NCBI RefSeq assembly: GCF_016009175.1
Contig: NZ_JADUCM010000041.1
Span: 1-42,127, forward strand
DNA from: Pseudomonas alkylphenolica
GTDB taxonomy: Bacteria; Pseudomonadota; Gammaproteobacteria; Pseudomonadales; Pseudomonadaceae
Direction: 5' to 3'
DNA: 42,127 nucleotides
Shown: positions 15,913-23,126 of the stretch, piece by piece
How positions within the stretch are numbered: the stretch's first letter is position 1
How the letters are laid out: every line of letters begins with the position of its first letter
Notes under the pieces: model-generated
The model's database searches: none
The model's input: the letters and a program-made list of their open reading frames with translations, nothing else
Told to the model about the DNA's origin: nothing
Made by a program: the position numbers and the translations under genes

Positions 15913-16416
15913 ATGACCGATACTCAGAATCAACACCTGGACGCCGAAGTGGGTTCGTCGTTTCAAGGACAGGTCTACTTGCTCAACGCGGGCCGCGAAA
16001 TACCTCTGCGCCTCAGCCGTTTGAGTGACAAATTTTCCTGGGGAGTTACCCCTGAAGACGACTGGCTTCAGGCGGGCGGCAACGAAGATCCACCTGTCTT
16101 CGATTTCGTGCTGCACTCACAAACCGAGAACCGCCTGCACTTCAACATTTCCGGCACAGGACGAAAGGCGGCGAAAAAACTCGGCATCAGCCGCAATGGT
16201 TACCTCGGTTTATACGAACGGGCCGAGGTCAGCGACTACTGGAAGCTTGAGCCGCTGGCCTGGACCGAACAGGGACTGGTTTGCCGATGGCGCGACCACC
16301 TGGGCCATCAGGTCAAAGCCCTGCCTGATACCCCCCACCGCCAGCCGGGCACGTTCTTTCTGCTGAATGTCTCAGACGGTGATGTCCACGAGTTCCTGAT
16401 CAAACGGGTTGATTGA
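15913..16416 (+). CDS. Unknown soluble protein, beta-rich
   Basis: A 167-residue protein with a good AAGGAA ribosome site before ATG 15913. There is no signal peptide, membrane helix or known catalytic motif. It looks beta-strand rich, with aromatic-ended strands spaced through the chain (KFSWGVTPEDDW, GYLGLYERAEVSDYWKLEPL, GLVCRWRDHLGHQVK, FFLLNVSDGDVHEFLIKRV). Three such blocks could suggest a trefoil-like fold, but this is a guess. Its last 20 residues resemble the C-terminus of the upstream 75-residue protein. By eye the pair is less GC-rich than its neighbours. A hairpin after the stop separates it from convergent hrpB. Confidence 0.7.
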   Translation: MTDTQNQHLDAEVGSSFQGQVYLLNAGREIPLRLSRLSDKFSWGVTPEDDWLQAGGNEDPPVFDFVLHSQTENRLHFNISGTGRKAAKKLGISRNGYLGLYERAEVSDYWKLEPLAWTEQGLVCRWRDHLGHQVKALPDTPHRQPGTFFLLNVSDGDVHEFLIKRVD

Positions 16417-16444
16417 GGCTGACGTCAATCACATGGATGAAACA

Positions 16445-16472
16445 AGCCACCAGAGCTGATCGACTGGTGGCT
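16445..16472 (-). terminator. Hairpin between the unknown gene and hrpB
   Basis: AGCCACCAG and CTGGTGGCT form a perfect 9-bp stem with a ten-base loop in the 86-base convergent gap. On the minus strand it is followed by TGTTTCAT, so it best serves as an intrinsic terminator for hrpB, with possible use from both sides. Confidence 0.6.
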
Positions 16473-16502
16473 ACCCGACCAGACCAACATAGGTTATTGA
16501 GC

Positions 16503-19031
16503 TCAGACTTTGCGCGGCTTCGCCCGTGCTGTCGCCTCAGCCACCAGTGGGTCGTCGGGCCAATAGTGTTTTGGATAACGTCCCTTCAAGTCCTTCTTCA
16601 CCTCGGCATAAGTAGTACGCCAGAAGTTGGCCAGATCCTGAGTCACCTGTACCGGGCGCCGCGCCGGTGACAGCAGGTGCAACAGCACCAGCTGACGCCC
16701 CTGAGCAATGCGCGGGGTATCGGCAAGGCCGAACAGTTCCTGCATGCGCACGGCCAGCACCGGTGGCCGCTCGCTGTAGTCCAGGCGAATGTTCGATCCG
16801 GAGGGCACGCTCACATGCACCGGTGCCCATTCATCAAGACGCTGGGGCAGCGGCCAGGGCAACAGGTTGCGCAGCATCGACGACAAATCGAGCTGGGCAA
16901 AATGGCTCAGGCGGGTGACCTTGCCCAGGTAGGGTTGCAACCACCCCTCCAGGTTTGCCATCAAGGTACTGTCGCTCAAGTCGGGCCATTCACTGGCAGC
17001 CCCGGCCTCCAGATCAATCTGCCGCAACAGCGCCACCCGCGCCTGCCACTGGCGTAGTTCAGGGGTCCAGTTCAGTAGCTCAAGCCCTTTGCGCCGGACC
17101 AGCGCCAGCAGCGCACGCGCCCGGGCATCATCGTCCAGGCCGGTCAACGGCTCACGGCTGAGCACCAGTTCGCCGACCTTGCGCTGGCGCTCGGCACGCA
17201 AGACGTTTTCACGCTCGTCCCAATCGAGAAGGTCGAGGGTGCGCACCTGTTCGGCCAACACCCCGTCAAACAACGCCGGGTCAAACTCCGCCGCCAGGTA
17301 GATACGCTCTTCGCGCTGCCCTTGCCGGCTACCGAGGTCGGCAACCACCAGCCACGGGCATTTCATCAGCGCATCGGGCTCGCCAAACAGCGCTGCGCGA
17401 CCATTGGCCAGGCGGTATTCGGCACCGCCGGTGCGTCGTTGCTGGGCGACCCGGTCCGGGTAGGCCAGCGCCAGCAGCGCGCCGAGCCAGCGATCATGCC
17501 CGGGATCGGCAACTGCCGTGCGCGCCTTGCCACGCAGGTAGCCGCGATACTGCCTCGCCAGTTGCCGGGCCCGTTGCACCCCACCCTGCCCGCCTTTGCT
17601 TGCTCGGGTTTCACCGCTGAGCAAGGCCAGGTGGCTGTGCACGTCGGCGCCAGCGCCACGCAGAATATCGCGCTCACCCAACAGCGCGGCGACGTCACAG
17701 GCCATGTCGGCCAGGCCCAGGTCCTGGCCACGCAACAACAGGTGGGCGATGCGCGGGTGCGCCGGCAGTTCGGCCATGGCCTGGCCGTGATCACTCAAGC
17801 TGTCCTGACTGTCAGTCTTGAAGGCACCCAGGCATTGCAGCAGATCCAGCGCTTGAGCGTATGCCGCACCCGGGGGCTGGTCGAGCCAGCGCAATTGATC
17901 CGGGGTAACGCCCCAGCGCGCCAGCTGCAGCGCCAGGCCCGCGAGATCGGCCTGAAGAATTTCGGCGCTGCTGTAGGCGGCCAACTGTTCATGCTGAGCC
18001 TCCGACCATAGCCGGTAGCACACCCCGGGTTCGAGACGGCCAGCACGGCCGGCGCGCTGCGTCGCACTGGCGCGGGAAATGCGCTGGGTGTCGAGCCGGG
18101 TCATGCCGCTGCCCGGGTCAAAGCGCGGCACCCGCGCAAGGCCGGCGTCGACTACAACTCGCACGCCATCGATGGTCAGGCTGGTCTCGGCGATATTGGT
18201 CGCCAGCACCACTTTGCGTTTGCCGGGAGGCGCAGCGTCGATGGCCGCACGCTGTGCATTGAGGTCCAGTTCGCCGTGCAAAGGGCACAGCAGAATCTCC
18301 GGGCGCCCACCCAGGGCGTCCTGCAGCGCCTGATGCACACGACGGATTTCGGCCTGGCCCGGGAGAAACACCAGCAGGCTGCCCGGCTCATCGGCAATGG
18401 CCTGCAACACCGTGTCGACCACCCGTGGCTCAATGAATTCACCGGGCTGAAAAGGACGCCCCCAACGCATCTCGACCGGGTACATGCGCCCTTCGCTGCT
18501 GATCACCGGGGCATCGTCGAGCAGGCTCGACAAGCGCTCGCCCTCCAGCGTCGCTGACATCAGCAGGATTTTCAGCGGTGGCTCATCACGCAGCAGTTCA
18601 CGACCATTGAGGCTCAACGCCAGGGCCAGGTCGGCATCCAGGCTGCGCTCGTGAAACTCGTCAAAAATCACCAACCCCACACCCTCAAGCGCCGGGTCAG
18701 CCTGCAGGCGACGAGTGAGGATGCCTTCAGTCACAACTTCAATCCGGGTCGTGGGACCTACCTTGCTGTCCAGGCGAATCCGGTATCCGACCGTTTCCCC
18801 CACCTGCTCGCCCAACTCGCTGGCCAGTCGCTCGGCAGCAGCACGGGCTGCCAGCCGGCGCGGCTCGAGCATGAGAATTGTCTGCCCCGCCAGCCACGGC
18901 TCGTTGAGCAGGGCCAGCGGAACCCGCGTGGTCTTGCCGGCGCCGGGCGGCGCTTCCAATACAGCTTCATGGCGCAGGCTCAAGGCTTCACGCAAGGCGG
19001 GAACGACAGCATCGATCGGTAACGAAATCAT
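16503..19031 (-). CDS. hrpB: ATP-dependent helicase HrpB
   Basis: An 842-residue DExH helicase. Walker A APPGAGKT is at 27-34, followed by EPRRLAARAAAERLA near 56-70, DEFH at 124-127, MSATLEG (motif III), TNIAETSLTIDGVRVVVDAG (motif V) and RASATQRAGRAGR (motif VI). The winged-helix and HrpB C-terminal domains follow, ending FWRTTYAEVKKDLKGRYPKH near the end, which is diagnostic of HrpB. Its cellular task is not well defined; it is an RNA helicase-like protein. ATG 19031 with GAGGG six bases before it is the start, although the frame is open nearly 190 codons further upstream across the lipoprotein gene. A -10-like TATACT lies about 25 bases before the start. Confidence 0.93.
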   Translation of the reverse strand: MISLPIDAVVPALREALSLRHEAVLEAPPGAGKTTRVPLALLNEPWLAGQTILMLEPRRLAARAAAERLASELGEQVGETVGYRIRLDSKVGPTTRIEVVTEGILTRRLQADPALEGVGLVIFDEFHERSLDADLALALSLNGRELLRDEPPLKILLMSATLEGERLSSLLDDAPVISSEGRMYPVEMRWGRPFQPGEFIEPRVVDTVLQAIADEPGSLLVFLPGQAEIRRVHQALQDALGGRPEILLCPLHGELDLNAQRAAIDAAPPGKRKVVLATNIAETSLTIDGVRVVVDAGLARVPRFDPGSGMTRLDTQRISRASATQRAGRAGRLEPGVCYRLWSEAQHEQLAAYSSAEILQADLAGLALQLARWGVTPDQLRWLDQPPGAAYAQALDLLQCLGAFKTDSQDSLSDHGQAMAELPAHPRIAHLLLRGQDLGLADMACDVAALLGERDILRGAGADVHSHLALLSGETRASKGGQGGVQRARQLARQYRGYLRGKARTAVADPGHDRWLGALLALAYPDRVAQQRRTGGAEYRLANGRAALFGEPDALMKCPWLVVADLGSRQGQREERIYLAAEFDPALFDGVLAEQVRTLDLLDWDERENVLRAERQRKVGELVLSREPLTGLDDDARARALLALVRRKGLELLNWTPELRQWQARVALLRQIDLEAGAASEWPDLSDSTLMANLEGWLQPYLGKVTRLSHFAQLDLSSMLRNLLPWPLPQRLDEWAPVHVSVPSGSNIRLDYSERPPVLAVRMQELFGLADTPRIAQGRQLVLLHLLSPARRPVQVTQDLANFWRTTYAEVKKDLKGRYPKHYWPDDPLVAEATARAKPRKV

Positions 19032-19148
19032 GGGAGCCCTCAAACAATACGCCGAGTATAACGGCGAACCGGCCTGCTCTATCATGGTCTTAGCTGTAGA
19101 TAACGGCTCTTTGCCTGTATCGTTACGGCCTTCATTGCGGAGATATCC

Positions 19149-19568
19149 ATGCGTATTCCTTCTCGTGTCATCGGCGGCGTTGTGGTCGCCACCCTGCTGA
19201 CTCAACTCTCGGCCTGCGGCACGCTGTTCTACCCGGAACGACGCGGCCAGATCGAAGGCAAAGTCGACCCGGTGATCGTTGCCCTCGACGCCATCGGTAT
19301 CCTCTTCTACGTGATCCCGGGGCTGATTGCCTTTGGTGTCGACTTCGCCACCGGTGCCATCTACCTGCCGCATGGCCGCACTGCGCAAGTAGCACCGGAA
19401 AAACTTCACGAAGCGATCAGCGCCGATGGCAAGATCGACAACAGCAAGCTGCAGGCGATTCTCAAGAGCGAGCTCGGCCAGCGCCTGCCGCTGAACGACC
19501 CGCGGCTGATCCAGCACGCCGGCAGTGTCGAGCAACTGGCGATGTACGGCCTGAAGCCCGCCGCCTGA
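19149..19568 (+). CDS. Putative lipoprotein
   Basis: A 139-residue protein with an N-terminal signal and a lipobox Leu20-Ser-Ala-Cys23, so it should be lipidated in the envelope. The conserved-looking core is FYPERRGQIEGKVDPVIVALDAIG, then a hydrophobic segment (ILFYVIPGLIAFGVDFATGAIYLP), resembling the YceK/YidQ style of small lipoproteins. GGAG lies seven bases before the ATG. It is divergent from hrpB and 25 bases upstream of the metal exporter gene, probably in one operon. No enzymatic motif is visible. Confidence 0.8.
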   Translation: MRIPSRVIGGVVVATLLTQLSACGTLFYPERRGQIEGKVDPVIVALDAIGILFYVIPGLIAFGVDFATGAIYLPHGRTAQVAPEKLHEAISADGKIDNSKLQAILKSELGQRLPLNDPRLIQHAGSVEQLAMYGLKPAA

Positions 19569-19593
19569 AACCACGCAGGAAGCCCATGGCAGC

Positions 19594-20466
19594 ATGACCC
19601 CTTCAGCTGAACATCAACGCCTGCTACGCCTGGCCACCCGCGCCTCGCTGGCGGTGGCCAGTATTCTGGTCCTGACCAAGGCAGTGGCCTGGTGGCTCAG
19701 CGGCTCGGTAAGCATGCTGGCCGGGCTGACCGACTCGGTGCTCGACGGCGTCGCGTCGTTTCTCAACCTGCTGGCGGTGCATTACGCGCTACGCCCGGCC
19801 GATGACGATCACCGTTACGGCCACGGCAAGGCCGAGGCCATGGCCGGCATGGCGCAGGCGCTGTTCATCGGTGCCAGTGCCGTACTGATCAGTGTGCAGG
19901 CGATAGAGCGCCTGCGCGATCCTCAGCCACTGGGTGATACCGCCATCGGCATTGCCGTCATGCTGCTGTCGCTGGCGCTGACCGTGGCCTTGCTGTTGCT
20001 CCAGGCCAAGGTCATTCGCATCACCGGCTCCACGGCCGTGCGCGCCGACTCCCTGCACTACCGCTCCGACTTGCTGCTCAACGGCAGCATTCTCGTCGCC
20101 CTGATTCTGGCGCGTCTGGGTTGGCCACAACTGGACGCGTTCTTCGGCCTGGGCATTGCGCTGTACATTCTCTGGAGCGCCCTGCAGATCGCCCGGGAAA
20201 GTACGGCGATCCTGATGGACCAGGAACTGCCCGGCGATATCAGCGAGCAGATGCTGCAGCTGGCCTGCAGCATCCCGGAGGTGCGCGGTGCCCATGACTT
20301 GCGCACGCGCGTTTCCGGTAGCCACTGGTTCGTCCAGCTGCACCTGGAGTTGCCCGGCGACTTGCCGCTCACCGAGGCACACGCGCTGTGCGATCAGGCG
20401 GCAGCCGCCATTCACGCCAAGTACCCCCGTGCTGAAGTGCTGGTACACGCCGACCCGGTGAACTGA
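19594..20466 (+). CDS. fieF: Cation diffusion facilitator, FieF/YiiP-like
   Basis: A 290-residue inner-membrane metal/proton antiporter. The transport site matches E. coli YiiP with a two-residue shift: Asp47 and Asp51 (GLTDSVLDG), His155 and Asp159 (DSLHYRSD). The second site is Asp70, His73 and His77 (ADDDHRYGHGK). A cytosolic domain with LRTRVSGSHWFVQLHLELP follows, containing metal-bridging His residues. It exports zinc or ferrous iron; Asp-Asp-His-Asp favours zinc and cadmium. AGGAAG lies ten bases before ATG 19594; the nearer ATG at 19586 is out of frame. It follows the lipoprotein gene. Confidence 0.92.
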   Translation: MTPSAEHQRLLRLATRASLAVASILVLTKAVAWWLSGSVSMLAGLTDSVLDGVASFLNLLAVHYALRPADDDHRYGHGKAEAMAGMAQALFIGASAVLISVQAIERLRDPQPLGDTAIGIAVMLLSLALTVALLLLQAKVIRITGSTAVRADSLHYRSDLLLNGSILVALILARLGWPQLDAFFGLGIALYILWSALQIARESTAILMDQELPGDISEQMLQLACSIPEVRGAHDLRTRVSGSHWFVQLHLELPGDLPLTEAHALCDQAAAAIHAKYPRAEVLVHADPVN

Positions 20467-20485
20467 ACCGGCGCTGCATCCGCGA

Positions 20486-21316
20486 TCAGTTAACGCTGTA
20501 ACCCCGACCGCTCAGACAGGCCCGCAGCGCTTGCCGGTAGCTGTCGGTGACTTGCAGGGCCGGCGCATAGGTGGCCTTGGCCGGATCGAAGCCGCTTTGC
20601 TGCACCGCCCAACGGTGGCACTCATAGCGATCCCGGTCGGCTTGCTCCGGGCTTTGCCCGGACACCGGGTTGGCGACCACGTCGTAGTCATTTTCCATGG
20701 GCTGGGGCACTGCAGTGGCGACCGGCGGATTGACCACCACGTATTCGTTGCTGTCTTGCAGGTACTGGTAATAGGTGCCGGCAACCAGGAAATACAGCGA
20801 ATCGGCGACCCACACTTCGCGGGCATAGTCCGGCAGATAACCGACCCGCATGCCGTAATGCGGCGCTACCACCACGTAACGCGGCCCTTGCGGACGGTAC
20901 CAGTACCCACCGGAATAAAAGTACTCGTTGCCACGGTAAGGCACACGCCAGTACTGATCGGGAAACTGGTCAATCACCTGGCCTGGCTGATAGCGCGGCC
21001 CGCTTCCCCAGCCATTGCCATGCCCGTCTGGCCGACCTGGCCAGTTATCGCCCTGCGGCCGTTGCTGCGGCCCACCCGCCTGGTAATAGCGGTTGCCGTT
21101 GTTGTGCCGGGGAATGTCCTGGTAGTAACCGGTACGTGGTGGCTGGGTCTGGCGGACCTCGTCCGGACGTGACTGCAACGGCGATGTGCCCTGCTGCTCG
21201 GCCCCTTGAGCGCCATGCCCGTCATGGCCCCCTCCTTGTCCTTCGGCCAATGCCTGCAGGTTGATGCTGATGCACAACAAACCAACACCGGCCAGACACC
21301 AGATGCGCGACTTCAT
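20486..21316 (-). CDS. Secreted DUF6515-like protein
   Basis: A 276-residue exported protein. A signal peptide ends near residue 24 (INLQALA). A low-complexity part rich in Gly, Gln, Asn, Arg and Pro runs to about residue 110, then a Tyr-rich globular core (YWRVPYRGNEYFYSGGYWY, YVVVAPHYGMRVGYLP, YFLVAGTYYQYL) as in DUF6515. The C-terminus is Cys-containing (RYECHRWAVQQSGFDP, ALRACLSGRGY), a pattern also seen in small envelope proteins. Function unknown. AGAGGA lies close before ATG 21316. Upstream is the 442-base gap described below. Confidence 0.8.
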   Translation of the reverse strand: MKSRIWCLAGVGLLCISINLQALAEGQGGGHDGHGAQGAEQQGTSPLQSRPDEVRQTQPPRTGYYQDIPRHNNGNRYYQAGGPQQRPQGDNWPGRPDGHGNGWGSGPRYQPGQVIDQFPDQYWRVPYRGNEYFYSGGYWYRPQGPRYVVVAPHYGMRVGYLPDYAREVWVADSLYFLVAGTYYQYLQDSNEYVVVNPPVATAVPQPMENDYDVVANPVSGQSPEQADRDRYECHRWAVQQSGFDPAKATYAPALQVTDSYRQALRACLSGRGYSVN

Positions 21317-21363
21317 GTTGTTCCTCTCGGACCGTTGAGATGGGCCTGTGGATAAGACTGGAA

Positions 21364-21378
21364 AACCCGTAGCGGGTT
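21364..21378 (-). other. Small hairpin in the leader of the DUF6515-like gene
   Basis: AACCCG and CGGGTT form a 6-bp stem with a three-base loop, followed by TTCC on the minus strand. It lies 48 bases before the start codon of the secreted-protein gene and could act as a weak attenuator. A DnaA-box 9-mer follows at 21347-21355. Confidence 0.35.
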
Positions 21379-21444
21379 CTACCAACAATCTATCAGGCTG
21401 CAAGAGCCGGGGTATCGGCGCCGAGATGAAAAAATGCAGGCATT

Positions 21445-21690
21445 AAAAAAGGGAGACCCTGGGGTCTCCCTTTGAGAATTTTGTCCGTGCTCGACGCTTG
21501 TGACGCCGGCTCACCTCACGCTGTCTTGTGAACAGTGTGTAGCCCGGGGGCCGAGCACAACCCTGTCGGGTTGCTGGCCGCAGCTGCCCCGATAAGGCCA
21601 GCTGCACTGGACTGATGTCCGGGCAGTGATTCTGGGTATAAATATACGACTGCAACGGTGGCAGCGGATTGCGAAGATTGCTCATTCAAA
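21445..21690 (-). ncRNA. Candidate small RNA or attenuated leader
   Basis: The minus strand between about 21690 and the terminator contains several self-complementary parts: GTGCTCG near 21487 with CGAGCAC near 21552, AACCC with GGGTT around 21570-21585, and CTGC/GGAC with GTCC/GCAG near 21601-21628. The stretch ends in a strong terminator with six T, 130 bases before the next minus-strand gene. I do not recognise it as 6S, SRP, tmRNA, RNase P or an Rsm RNA. The start is unknown. It could be an sRNA of about 240 nt or an attenuated leader. Confidence 0.35.
21451..21470 (-). terminator. Strong intrinsic terminator on the minus strand
   Basis: GGGAGACCC and GGGTCTCCC pair around a two-base centre (8 bp with a four-base loop). 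On the minus strand the stem is followed by six T residues, and on the other side by TTT. This is a textbook bidirectional-looking terminator, strongest leftward, although no protein gene ends just before it on that strand. Confidence 0.8.
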
Positions 21691-21696
21691 TAGCAC

Positions 21697-21726
21697 TTGC
21701 GCAATTTTTACCTAAGGATTGATAAT
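21697..21726 (+). promoter_or_regulatory. Sigma-70-like promoter of the second Lrp-type regulator
   Basis: TTGCGC at 21697-21702 and GATAAT at 21721-21726 are spaced by 18 bases in an AT-rich patch, 32 bases before the start codon at 21759. It is the best promoter match in the gap. Confidence 0.55.
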
Positions 21727-21758
21727 TCACAGCAATCGAAACAGAAAAGGCCTGTGCC

Positions 21759-22235
21759 ATGAGCAAACTGGACCGCTACGACCTGAGCATTCTTGCTGAA
21801 TTGCAGCGCGATGCGCGCATCTCCAACCAGGAACTGGCCGAACGCATCGGCCTGTCACCCTCGCCGTGCTCGCGCCGGGTCAAGCAGCTTGAAGACGACG
21901 GCTACATTGCCCGCCAGGTTGCCCTGCTCGATCGCAAGAAGCTTGGCCTGAGCCTGACCGCCTACGTGCTGATCGGCATGGATCGGCACACCCCGGAGCG
22001 CTTCGAAACCTTCGAGGCAGCCATCCGCAACCTGCCCCAGGTACTGGAGTGCAGCCTGGTCACCGGGATGGACGCTGACTACCAGCTGAAAGTCGTGGTG
22101 CCCGACATGGACCACTATCAGAAGCTGCTGCTCGGGCACCTGACCCGTATCGAGGGGGTGACCAGCGTGCGTTCGAGCTTCGTGCTCAATCAGGTACTGG
22201 CCAGCACCGAACTACCGTTGACGCACCTGCGTTAG
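21759..22235 (+). CDS. Lrp/AsnC-family transcriptional regulator
   Basis: A 158-residue regulator with an N-terminal helix-turn-helix (ILAELQRDARISNQELAERIGLSPSPCSRRV, residues about 10-40) and a C-terminal RAM domain ending VRSSFVLNQVLASTELPL, the usual Lrp C-terminus. It should bind an amino acid and form octamers on DNA. ATG 21759 follows the promoter at 21697-21726. No amino-acid gene is adjacent: the next gene is a small membrane protein, and the secreted DUF6515-like gene is divergent across the structured gap, so its targets are unclear. It is not a close copy of the regulator at 12296. Confidence 0.9.
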   Translation: MSKLDRYDLSILAELQRDARISNQELAERIGLSPSPCSRRVKQLEDDGYIARQVALLDRKKLGLSLTAYVLIGMDRHTPERFETFEAAIRNLPQVLECSLVTGMDADYQLKVVVPDMDHYQKLLLGHLTRIEGVTSVRSSFVLNQVLASTELPLTHLR

Positions 22236-22290
22236 TCAGACCGGCAGACGGGGCGTATAATTGCGCGCCTCAACCTGCCGGAGAGAATCG

Positions 22291-22494
22291 ATGGATCCTG
22301 CGTTGTTCGAAGAGTGGATGATGATCACCCTGGTCACCATCCTGATTGGTTTCATGGGTTTTATCGTCTGGGACCTGGCGAAAAAATCCAAGGCTGGCAA
22401 GTTCGGCACCTTCATCCTGTTTTTCGTGCTGGGCCTGGGCGTGCTCGCGTTCATCATCAAAAGCGTGGTGGTCGGCTACATCGAAGGCGTCTAG
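22291..22494 (+). CDS. DUF2788 small membrane protein
   Basis: A 67-residue protein with two membrane segments (about 9-28 and 41-62) joined by the basic loop DLAKKSKAGKFGTF, matching the Pseudomonas DUF2788 pattern. GGAGA lies six bases before ATG 22291. Function unknown. Its TAG stop overlaps the TAG of the convergent rluE gene through a shared CTAG at 22491-22494. Confidence 0.88.
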   Translation: MDPALFEEWMMITLVTILIGFMGFIVWDLAKKSKAGKFGTFILFFVLGLGVLAFIIKSVVVGYIEGV

Positions 22495-23120
22495 CGCCTG
22501 GCCGGTACTTCCCGCCACTGTCCCTGATCCAGACCTTCCAGCGTCCAGTCGCCGATCCGCACCCTGACCAGGCGCAGGGTCGGCAGGCCGACGGCGGCGG
22601 TCATGCGCCGCACCTGACGATTACGCCCTTCCTTGATCACCAGTTCCAGCCAGCTGGTCGGCACGCTCTTGCGAAACCGTACCGGCGGGTTGCGCGGCCA
22701 TAACTGTGGCGCTTCCAGGGCCCGGGCCTCGGCCGGCAGTGTCAGCCCGTCATTGAGCTGGACGCCATCGCGCAACTGCTGCAACTGCGCCTCGGTCGGC
22801 TCGCCCTCCACCTGCACCCAATAGGTTTTCGCCAGCTTGTGCTTGGGGTCGGCAATCCGTGCCTGCAGTTGGCCGTCATTGGTCAGCAGGAGCAGCCCTT
22901 CGCTGTCGCGGTCCAGCCGGCCAGCCGGATACACGCCGGGGACATCGATAAAATCCTTGAGGGTTGCGCGCCCTTCGCCGTCGCTGAACTGGGTCAGCAC
23001 GTCGAACGGCTTGTTGAACAGAATCAACCGCGGCTCGGCCGGCGGCGCCTTTGCCTGGCGACGCGGGCCGGTGGGTTTGGCCGCGCCAGGGCGCGGCTTG
23101 GAGCGGGGGGGTAACGGCAT
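22491..23120 (-). CDS. rluE: 23S rRNA pseudouridine synthase RluE-type
   Basis: A 209-residue RsuA/RluB/E/F-family enzyme that isomerises a uridine in 23S rRNA (U2457 in E. coli for RluE). The catalytic Asp70 is in AGRLDRDSEGLLLLTNDG; ILFNKPFDVLTQFSD and EGRNRQVRRMTAAVG are family motifs. A basic Pro/Lys/Arg-rich N-terminal tail of about 28 residues replaces the S4 domain, as in RluE. GAGG lies just before ATG 23120. It follows amn by six bases, so it is the last gene of the leftward aidB-amn-rluE run. Confidence 0.9.
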   Translation of the reverse strand: MPLPPRSKPRPGAAKPTGPRRQAKAPPAEPRLILFNKPFDVLTQFSDGEGRATLKDFIDVPGVYPAGRLDRDSEGLLLLTNDGQLQARIADPKHKLAKTYWVQVEGEPTEAQLQQLRDGVQLNDGLTLPAEARALEAPQLWPRNPPVRFRKSVPTSWLELVIKEGRNRQVRRMTAAVGLPTLRLVRVRIGDWTLEGLDQGQWREVPARR

Positions 23121-23126
23121 GGGGCC

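Larger units (their letters stand above)
21317..21758. other. 442-base gap with terminator, structured region and promoter
   Basis: This is the only gene-free stretch over 300 bases. From left to right it holds a small hairpin (21364-21378), a strong minus-strand terminator (21451-21470), a region rich in inverted repeats (about 21480-21690), and a plus-strand sigma-70-like promoter (21697-21726) for the Lrp-type gene. A minus-strand frame of 80 codons (21443-21685) crosses the terminator stem and has no ribosome site, so it is not called a gene. Confidence 0.6.

Noticed and set aside
19032..19595. N-terminal extension of HrpB by nearly 190 codons
   Set aside because: It is antisense to the lipoprotein gene and its promoter; ATG 19031 has a good ribosome site and the family start.
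21443..21685. 80-codon minus-strand frame in the structured gap
   Set aside because: It reads through the terminator stem, lacks a Shine-Dalgarno, and has an Arg-rich, low-plausibility composition. A structured RNA explains the region better.
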